DNA of 64,000 bases from Candidula unifasciata (taxonomy: Eukaryota > Mollusca > Gastropoda > Stylommatophora > Geomitridae). A program made the position numbers and the translations under genes. Each line of letters starts with the position of its first letter. Within the stretch, counting starts at the first letter, position 1. The stretch is from NCBI GenBank assembly GCA_905116865.2, contig CAJHNH020008445.1:139501-203500 (forward strand), written 5' to 3'. Below the pieces are notes generated by a model. That model was not told the origin of the DNA. It did no database searches and worked only from the letters and a program-made list of their open reading frames with translations. This document shows, in pieces, positions 56,701-64,000 of this stretch.

Positions 56701-56932
56701 ACTTTATTTCAACAACAAATGTCAGGATGAGATCACATTTATGCTTACTTTATTTCAACAACAAATGTCAGGATGAGATCACATTTATGCTTACTTTATT
56801 TCAACAACAGATGTCAGGATGAGATCACATTTATGCTTACTTTATTTCAACAACAGATGTCAGGATGAGATCACATTTATGCTTACTTTATTTCAACAAC
56901 AGATGTCAGGATGAGATCACATTTATGCTTAC
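56701..56932 (+). repeat. Five-copy 46-bp tandem repeat
   Basis: Units start at 56701, 56747, 56793, 56839 and 56885 (ACTTTATTTCAACAACA...), nearly identical with an A/G difference separating the first two from the last three. A young minisatellite. Confidence 0.96.
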
Positions 56933-56964
56933 CTCAGCTGCTAGTGAAGTTAAAAAAAAAAAGT

Positions 56965-57214
56965 AAAGGACACTTGTCCACGCTTCAGGCATACTGGGTA
57001 TGCTTACATTTTATAGACCAATCGGCACTCGGTGGGTAATATGGTCAACATCAGACCAGATACTTTTTACTTCCCAGGACATTACCTGGTACCCATTTAG
57101 AGCTGGGTCCACCTAAAAGCTAAGGTAATTTTTTTTTTCTTTTAAAGTCAAGCTCTGTCAAGACTTGAACCCATGACATTTGGATCTGCAGGTGAGAGTC
57201 CATCCATTACACCA

Positions 57215-57225
<11 letters not shown>
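56965..57225 (-). repeat. tRNA-derived SINE, copy 2
   Basis: Minus-strand head: TGGTGTAATGGATGGACTCT (A-box-like) and GTCATGGGTTCAAGTCTTGA (B-box-like), then a body related to 30440-30685 (ACCTGGTACCCA, CAATCGG). Flanked at the head side by the (GT)n tract. Confidence 0.75.

Positions 57226-57246
<21 letters not shown>
57222..57246. repeat. (GT)n microsatellite
   Basis: About 13 GT units next to the SINE head. Confidence 0.9.
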
Positions 57247-57249
<3 letters not shown>

Positions 57250-57449
57250 CGTGTATGTGCATTGAATACAACTGCATATAAATACAGAAGCATAAATGGA
57301 AACACCAGTTGCTGTTGACTCTGATCAGCTTCCTCCAACTCTAAGGGCTAGATGCGATTGACTTCATGATTGCATGCCTAGGAACTGTCCAATCAGTCAA
57401 TATATTGGAGAGAATGTATACTTTTTTTGCATTTCTTCTGCTCTGCAAT

Positions 57450-57610
57450 TTTCTCCCCCTTTAAAGGATATTGACACAATGTGTTGTGGCTATGATTAGG
57501 CTGTGATAAATATGCCTTTCAGTCAAGCACATCTGATTTCAGCAAGCCTTAATTAATCTTCCACTATGACAAACCTGCAACCGTTAGGTCCCTTCAGTCA
57601 ACCATCACAA
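57450..57610 (+). repeat. Diverged piece of the family 2 Helitron
   Basis: 'TGTGTTGTGGCTATGATTAGG', 'CATCTGATTTCAGCAAGCC' and CTTCCACTATGACA follow the order of 29395-29500 in the family 2 Helitron (TGTGTTGTAG, ACATCCGATTTCAGAAAAG). Confidence 0.5.
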
Positions 57611-57619
57611 ATGAAAATA

Positions 57620-59485
57620 TACTCCATCTGATTTGCTCGCTTATTCATTATGATACTATATCAAAGATTAATGACTAAAATTAACTGGCATCAATTTGTT
57701 TGATAATTAAATGATAAAGCAGCACTGTGACTCCATCCAGCAACCACAAAAGTGTATGGTTTCTATGGTGTTTGAAGTGTGCGCTGTGTATGTTTTTTTT
57801 CCCCAACATGTTACATTGTTGGCTCTATTATTCCTGTCAAAATGGACTCTAGGCAGGGCACTGTTTGGAGCCGAGGCAAACTTTTTGCTTCTGCCGGACG
57901 GTGGTCGATGCATTTTTGATCCATTTGTAGACTGGATATGGTTTTGTCGCCCAGCTTCTGAGCTAAATGCATGGCATGACACTGTGAGCTGCAGATTTCA
58001 TTTGGAATGTTTTTTTAGACTGTGACCAATGTGGTGGTGTGAATTGTAGATTCAGAAAATGGCGCGATGCCTGTAGTCGCAATGTTGGTGGTGCCGTATT
58101 GTGATAAATTTGATCGCGTGGGCAACTGCTGACATGTTGGTGACTTCTGCAATGATGAACTGCATTTCTAATGTCAGACTGTTTGTGTTAGCACTTCGGA
58201 TGGCTACCGTATGCATTAATGCGTGTGTATGCTAGATATGCTGAGACAACAGTCTGTCAAGCTTTCCACAAGGGACTGTGATAAACATTCAGTGTGTTTT
58301 TCATTGGCACAGGAGCGGAGCAAAGATGGAGTGGCCGTGGCCCGTTTGCTATGAAGCTGAAACTAAGACTACCAGACTATCAGTTATTGGACATTAAAGG
58401 ACTGCCATTAGCCATTACATAAGCATAAGGTCATTAGTGTGCTTATATAATTATATGACCAAGAAATTTCAAAAATAAATATCTGAAATATTGAATGTTG
58501 TTGCTACAAACAGTAAACACAGTGATACATGGTTGCTAAGATGTTTGGTCATAAACAACAGAGTTGCAGCATATAAAGTAAGTAAAGTAAAGTATTTGGA
58601 CACATGATCTGAATTGAATAAACATACTTACTAACATACTGAAAACGTATTACTTACTAGTGTATCTGAAGTTACTGTTGCTTTAAAGTAAGTTTTACCC
58701 CCTTGAACCGTTGGGTTATATTATTGCTCTAGGCAAAAGCAATTTTAGGGCTTCAGAATAACGAAAAATTGCGCCCCACATGGGGAAACGACAATAAATA
58801 GTTACTGTTTTCGCGTAAGCAAACTAATTAGTAATTAAAACTTAGCTTGCGATGCCGATGCCAAAGTCAATCAATTCATCACAGTCCTTATCCTCAATGT
58901 TTTTTTAGTTTTTAAGTGCTCTCGTCTTTACACTTTTGTAATATGCTGTAAAATGTACAACGCAACAAAATTAACGAATCGTGAAATAATCATAATAATA
59001 TTTACCGACGATTTTCTTGCGTCTTGTTTTCCCAGAAGCATTGAATTCAATTTCGTAGATTCAAGATGTAAAGGTATTACGTCCCTTTTTCCCCTTGCAA
59101 TTTTTCTCCGTATAAATAATAAATAATATGGCCACACACAGTGTCTGTAAAGACAGCAGTATGTTAAATAACACATTACACATTAAATGAACAATGCAAG
59201 AGTTTTACAACTTTAAAAAAAAATATATATATATAAACATGAACCTTACTTACGTAATAAACTAAAATGAAATACAGTGAAAGTATTAGGGATATACAAA
59301 CAGTATTGTTAACGTTTCTTTCAATCGGGAGAAGTCATTGTAAAAATAGATTGTATCTCAGTTACTAACTGTACCGTGAACTTTGAGCTCAGAGAAGCCT
59401 CTGTGATCGAAGTGGCTCAGCTTAAAACTGCAACTGTATTTCTGCATTACTTGGAAGACAACAAGCACTGAAAATATTCGTCCAA
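57620..59485. other. Intergenic region between DDX42 and PEX11 starts
   Basis: No gene recognised. The head-to-head layout suggests promoter sequence for both genes, probably close to PEX11 exon 1 and within 58.8-59.4 kb, but no definite TATA or CpG-rich block is visible. Confidence 0.4.
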
Positions 59486-59556
59486 ATGGATTCAGATTTT
59501 TTAGACACTTTCTTGAAGTTTAATTCACTCGCAAGTGGCCGAGATAAATTGTTCAG
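59486..59556 (+). CDS. PEX11-family peroxisomal membrane protein, first coding exon
   Basis: ATG at 59486 reads MDSDFLDTFLKFNSLASGRD then KLF plus AG, followed by the donor AG|GTGAGA. The pattern 'MD.F..F....GRD+LFR' is the N-terminus of PEX11 alpha/beta-type proteins, which tubulate and divide peroxisomes from within the peroxisomal membrane (family knowledge). It joins the exon at 63908 in phase. Upstream in-frame sequence contains stops, which supports this start. The gene is head to head with DDX42, the two start codons being about 4.3 kb apart. Confidence 0.82.
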
Positions 59557-59839
59557 GTGAGAATAAGTCATAATAAGTTGATGAGAAACAATTGAAACAT
59601 GTTATTCAATTATTCATTCATTGTGGTTTGCTGTGTACCAGTATTCATTATGTGTCACACAGAGCTCACAGTCTATTTACTATTTCTCCATTCCTACCTA
59701 TCCTGGGCAATCACTTCAGCATCAGTCATGAATGGAATCCAGTCCAGCACCTTTGGCTTGTCTATGTTCTCCTTCTTGTGGTTTCTCTTCTTAAATGATA
59801 CTAGGGGAGACAGCAACAATGAGTAAGTTCTGAAAACTG

Positions 59840-60279
59840 GGCATCCTCCGAATAACGGTCCCAAATTATCCAGGCCGAAAATATACCCTAACAGAGCCTC
59901 AGTCACATGTAAATTGCGGACCTCTTTCCTGCTACTACACAGCATATCACCGAAAAACTTCCGCCGAGTTAAAGTCACCGCCGAGAGTATCTCCCGGGCC
60001 GTTACAGGTGGCTAAACTAGATGGCTGGGACTCATGACCAGCAGCTACCGCATCTCCTGCAACTTCCACATTTCCGGCAACTTCCACATTTTATTTGCTT
60101 GTGAGTCCCAGCCATCTAGTTTAAGCTCCACTCCGCATCGCTACCAACGGGCATGGGAGATACTTTCGGCGGTGGCGGTATAGTCGCCGGAAAGAGGTCC
60201 ATAATTTACATGTGACTGAGGCCCTGTTAGTGTATATTTTCGGCCTCGATAATTTGGGACCGTTGTTCGGAGGATAGCC
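59840..60279. mobile_element. Foldback element 1 with long inverted repeats
   Basis: Arms of about 100 bp: the left begins GGCATCCTCCGAATAACGGT and carries CCGAAAATATACCCTAACAG and CTCAGTCACATGTAAATT; the right is its reverse complement, ending CGGAGGATAGCC. A second inner inverted pair (CTAGATGGCTGGGACTCATGA / GTGAGTCCCAGCCATCTAGT) makes nearly the whole element palindromic. No coding; a MITE/foldback in PEX11 intron 1. Confidence 0.88.
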
Positions 60280-60377
60280 GAAAAACAGCATAGGTAGATG
60301 AGCTATAAAGAGCAGCCCACCTTAGTTGGTACAGTATAATGTGAAAATGACCAGGTCTTGATAACTGAAGAGATTCA

Positions 60378-60808
60378 GGCTATCCTCCGAATAACGGTTG
60401 TAAATTATCGAGGCGGAAAATATACTCTAACAGGGCCTCAGTCATGTGTCACTTGCGCACTTCTGGGGACTATAACGTCACCGCCGAATTGCGAACTTTC
60501 AGCAACTTCTGCCACCGAGTGTCCCATGCGCCGCTCGGGCAGCATGGATTGGGGCTAAACTAGGCTAGGACTAATGAGCAAATAAAATGAAGGAAGCTGC
60601 AGGAGATGCGGTAGCTGCTGTTTGTGAGTCCTAGCCATCTAGTTTAGCCACATTCCACGCCGCGTGAGCGGCGTTAGGGGACACTTTCGGCGATGGCGAA
60701 AGTTTGCAATTCGACGGTGGCAGAAGTGCGCAATTGACACGTGACTGAGGCCCTGTTAGGGTATATTTTCCGCCTCGATAATTTACGACCGTTATTTGGA
60801 GGATAGCC
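60378..60808. mobile_element. Foldback element 2, same family
   Basis: Starts GGCTATCCTCCGAATAACGG and ends CGTTATTTGGAGGATAGCC; arms and inner palindrome as in the preceding element but with many differences, so the two are separate insertions or an old duplication, 98 bp apart in the same orientation. Confidence 0.88.
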
Positions 60809-60994
60809 GAGATTTATAAAGCAGACATGCAAGAATGACAGAATGATCAGAAGGGTGGTTGTTAGTGATCTTGCTAGAACAATAAGAAATAATATTAATG
60901 AGAATATCATACAAATGCAAGTAACACAATCTAAAGCAAATGCTGAAGAAAACAAAACAAAATAACGCACCTGGGCCAGATATAATTTTGATAT

Positions 60995-62270
60995 AATTTT
61001 TTTTTTTTTTTTATCGATCACCGGCTGTGAATTCCGGCGGAAGGACCCGGTTAATCGTCCGCTTGGACTTTTGGCTTTCACCTGGACCTGATTTTTGCGT
61101 GTACAACCGTTTTACTGTTCCCTGCCTCATGGGCAGCTGTACTCCGACTTCGAAGGAAAACGTCAGGCCTATTTCTAGGATGACTGTGGCCATTGTTTTG
61201 TGTGGGTCGAGACGTTGCCTGATTTGTGTGGTGTCCACTTTGTCTCCTTCTCCGCAGGTATTGCCCCCGGAGTACCCCTTTGGGGCAGCCCCCTGTGGAA
61301 CGGTTAGCCCTCAAGGGAAGGCAAAGGCAGATCATGGGCATTCCCCCCCATCCAAGGAGGCTTCCATGTATGCAGAGCCGGCACATGGCGCTCTGGTTCT
61401 GGGCTCACCCAAGGAATCGTCACGTCCTGCACATAGCTGCTTAACCTCACAACCGTATTAGGCCTCCCGCTCGACAAGGGCTGCGCCCTCTGGAAGTCAG
61501 CGGGGAGCAGCCCGTGGGTTTTGGACTTTTGTGACCACACGAATAGGCACATTCTTTTTTTCTTCGCACGTTAGATTTCTTTGACGAGCCATTAGCCCGA
61601 CAGAATTTTACATCCTGCATCAGGCATATCGTTATCAGTTTGGTCCCAACACTCGGGCGAATGGGGTCTTTGGGTGTGGACATTTGGTCTTTTTCCGTTC
61701 AATACAAATTGTGATGGTCAGATTTTGAGCTTGCTCGTGCTCCGTAGGATCTAGTTTTGTCGGACATTTAGGCTTAGCCATTCGATGGATGGTTGCTGTC
61801 TGGGCGTACCTCAGCGCGGTGACGACGACACAGAGGATTAACCAAGGATGTACATGGATGGCAAGCCTATGGATGGTTGCTGTTGTGGTGTACCTCAGCG
61901 CGGTGACGAAGACACTGAGGGTTAACAGAGGATGTACAGTGAACAATGTTGTTCTCTTCACTTCGCAATCTTTTAACCAAGGGTTGTAATTTTAGCTGTA
62001 CGTTTGGCAAACATACTCATGTTCCTAATGAGTTTTGATAACCTTTTTTCACTCAAGCGTTTGGGGGCGGGCTGATGAGAGCCACAAGGACACATCACCT
62101 CTGGGGGCCGCCAAACTCCGAGATCCCCTGACAGCTCTCTTAATGCTCATTTGAGACATTATCCGTGGCGCACGACGGTCTTGCGCGAGGTTCCGTACAA
62201 CCAGGATAGTGAAGGACTGGCGCCCGAGTGACGTACGGAGTATCTCCTTATACACATCATGTTGGACTTA
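60995..62270 (-). repeat. Unclassified dispersed repeat with poly-T/A end
   Basis: Begins with a T run (60998-61013), i.e. a poly(A) tail if read on the minus strand. GC-richer than its surroundings. Blocks shared with 53690-54690 in the same order. Contains an 84-bp two-copy repeat (61785 and 61869, ATGGATGGTTGCTGT). Open frames exist on both strands but none resembles a known domain. A retroposon of unknown class is the best guess. Confidence 0.65.
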
Positions 62271-62379
62271 ACTTTCCCTCACGCCTGTGACATAAATCAC
62301 CGCGCCACTGTTTGATATAGTCATATGAAAGGTTTAGGTGATAAAGAACTAAGGGAAATGGTATCCTGTTTCAATTTCA

Positions 62380-63150
62380 GCATTGGTTGGTTCCAGTGGA
62401 GTGGCTGCATAGTTACCTCATACCACACCTGAAGCCAAGTAAAGATCATACCAAATTTAATGGTTATAGAATGATTATTTCATAAATTACATTTGATAGG
62501 ATTCTGGAAAAGATGGGGCAAGCAAATTACCGGATTACTTAGACAAATATAGACTTTTACTAAGAGGATTAGGAAGCTGCTGACCAAGCACAGATTTTTG
62601 GGCAGATGCTGCAATCCTGGCTTATGATGTATTATGAGGGGTTTCAGCGTGAAACAATGGTGTCAGCACTTGATTTAGAAGAAGTATATAACAAGATTAG
62701 GTATGACATTTGACTGTACACACTTATGGATTTTGAAGTCATTACCTGGATCATCAACTGGATTGCAGCTGTCAAGTAAGAATAACAGACTGATTTTTGC
62801 CTAGGCTTGTGGAGCTCTGAATCCTGTAGTAATGTACCTGGCCTTCCACAAGGATCTACCATTTTCCCAGTGCTTTTCAATTTGTATACAAGCAGGACAG
62901 TGGCATTTGAGGCAGTGGGTATAAAGAGAATCTTGATTTTTGCTGATGATATTTTAGTCTACACAGAGAAGAGAAATAGAATGAAAAGTTCTATAAAACT
63001 GCAGGCCATGGTAGAAAAGGTAGGTGAGTGGTGTAAAGAAACAGGTTTTAGCATCAACCCAGATATCATATCATATCATCATCCCATGCTGTTGACTGTC
63101 AGATCAGCTCTCTTCACCTATGACAGCCAAATGCTTTGCACTTCATGAAT
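62380..63150 (+). pseudogene. LINE RT fragment (Jockey-like)
   Basis: Reads ALDLEEVYNKIRYD (DF..AYDKV motif), VPGLPQGSTIFPVLFNLYTS (GLPQGS..SP.LF) and ILIFADDILVYTEKRNRMKS, with ADD intact, then CKETGFSINPD. Frames broken by small indels. In PEX11 intron 1. Confidence 0.85.
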
Positions 63151-63239
63151 GCATGCCTAGGACCTGTCCAGTAAAAGTTCTGTATCCAGGTCTTTTTTGG
63201 TCAGCCTCTTCTCCTCTTCCCCTCTACAAAGCCCTGTAG

Positions 63240-63690
63240 TATTGATTTGCTGTTATAACAAGCGGCTCACAATGGAAACACTGTAAAAATAGCATTAGCA
63301 TCGCTGGATACTCAAGAGTTCACATGTGTGCGCATACTGAGTGATTCGGTGAATATGCTCATGAAAATGGAGGTTGAGCTCGTCATGCAGGAATGACTTG
63401 TATCACTAAGCATTTTACAAATAGCTGGCCTAACTTTAATCTTTTTGTCGGATTATGTTAATGTTCACAGCAGTGAACGTGTAGATTATCTGGCAAACTC
63501 TGGAGTTTCTATGACTGGCCCGGGACTGGAAAAAAGCAATGTTATCAGCAACATGCACAGCACTAACCACATAGACGAAGATGACAAAGGACATGGCTAC
63601 ATATCCATGTCCAGGTTGACTGACATGAGGATGAAACCTGGAGTGGTAAGAAATTACCACTTCATCAAAGTTTTTGAGTAATTAACACAA
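63240..63690 (+). pseudogene. LINE RNase H end and tail
   Basis: Decayed RNase H: RILSDSVNMLMKMEVELVM then VNVHSSERVDYLANSGVSMT (family pattern H..(N/S)ER.D.LA) and SRLTDMRMKPGVV. Continues the RT piece at 62380-63150 with a deletion between. Same tail as 11010-11320. Confidence 0.72.
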
Positions 63691-63699
63691 AACATGCAT

Positions 63700-63907
63700 C
63701 TTGAGCCATTTTACACTTGTTGAAGTATTTAGCAGGAAATAGAACACCTGTGAACATGCCTTAAGTGCTGTGATGATTAACCTCATTAATCACTATATTG
63801 TTCAAGGTAAGGACTTTCTGGCTGACTGTGGATAAGCATTGCAGGGACTATTTTTTAAATATTTGCCTACCTGTTCTTGGTACAACATTTTTCTTATGTT
63901 TTCATAG
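63700..63907 (+). other. End of PEX11 intron 1
   Basis: T-rich stretch leading to the acceptor TTTTCATAG at 63907; no other feature seen. Confidence 0.6.
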
Positions 63908-64000
63908 ATTGTCACAGTATGTGAGCAAGTTCAGTGCATGGTATTTACACAAATATGGTGTGGCTCCAGAAGCAGTCATTAAACTTCAGCGACTTAGCAG
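63908..64000 (+). CDS. PEX11-family protein, second exon, cut by the window edge
   Basis: Acceptor TTTTCATAG before 63908. Completing the arginine from exon 1, it reads LSQYVSKFSAWYL then HKYGVAPEAVIKLQRLS, matching the PEX11 pattern RDRLFR..QY..K...WYL......E...KL..L(E)SS. This is the amphipathic N-terminal region thought to insert into the membrane. The exon and the rest of the protein continue beyond 64000. Confidence 0.82.

Noticed and set aside
56701..56932. CRISPR-like array of direct repeats
   Set aside because: Repeats are head to tail with no unique spacers; eukaryotic minisatellite.
61027..61961. Overlapping ORFs of 100-144 codons on both strands
   Set aside because: They overlap on both strands inside a dispersed repeat and resemble no known domain, so I kept it as a repeat, not a gene.

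Overview
This window is eukaryotic, intron-rich DNA from an invertebrate animal. Two conserved host genes are visible, lying head to head. On the minus strand is DDX42, a DEAD-box RNA helicase of the U2 snRNP / SF3b group. I could splice it by eye as 17 exons from 55197 down to 10720, about 602 codons covering the acidic N-terminus and the whole helicase core. On the plus strand is the 5' part of a PEX11-family peroxisomal membrane protein: exon 1 ends at 59556 and the next exon starts at 63908 and runs off the end. The mix of retroelements (RNase-H-bearing LINEs, tRNA-derived SINEs, short Helitrons, Mutator-like and Tigger elements) looks like a mollusc, probably a gastropod, but this is an inference from general impression and not a species call.

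Layout. 1-4350: split remnant of an IS630/Tc1-like DDE transposase, a 70-bp tandem repeat and a LINE RNase H fragment. 4354-10667: an inverted Helitron with a nearly full-length 4.2-kb LINE inserted inside it. 10720-20392: DDX42 exons 17 to 10 with LINE debris in the introns. 20425-22300: a LINE 3' portion starting within about 30-50 bp of a DDX42 splice acceptor. 23027-25241: second Helitron copy, sitting in a CA/TA microsatellite. 26333-35671: DDX42 exons 9 to 6, a second Helitron family (27661-30187), a SINE and a deleted Tigger element (31628-32872). 36.6-41 kb: a 78-bp minisatellite, LINE RT and RNase H fragments and exon 5. 43.9-46.6 kb: a Mutator-like transposase remnant split by a LINE. 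47.2-55.2 kb: exons 4 to 1, more LINE and SINE fragments, microsatellites. 55.2-59.4 kb: intergenic / 5' flanking DNA. 59.4-64 kb: PEX11 exon 1, two foldback elements, an unclassified repeat and a LINE fragment inside PEX11 intron 1.

How the parts relate. Splice phases of all DDX42 exons agree with one another except at exon 15, which carries one extra base in helicase motif V and so puts a stop in frame. The rest of the window is layered transposon insertion into introns. I found no operon, CRISPR array, true tRNA or rRNA gene. I did not find a clearly new biological system. The most unusual items are the Helitrons that carry tRNA-like modules, the LINE that landed inside one of those modules, and the exon 15 frameshift.
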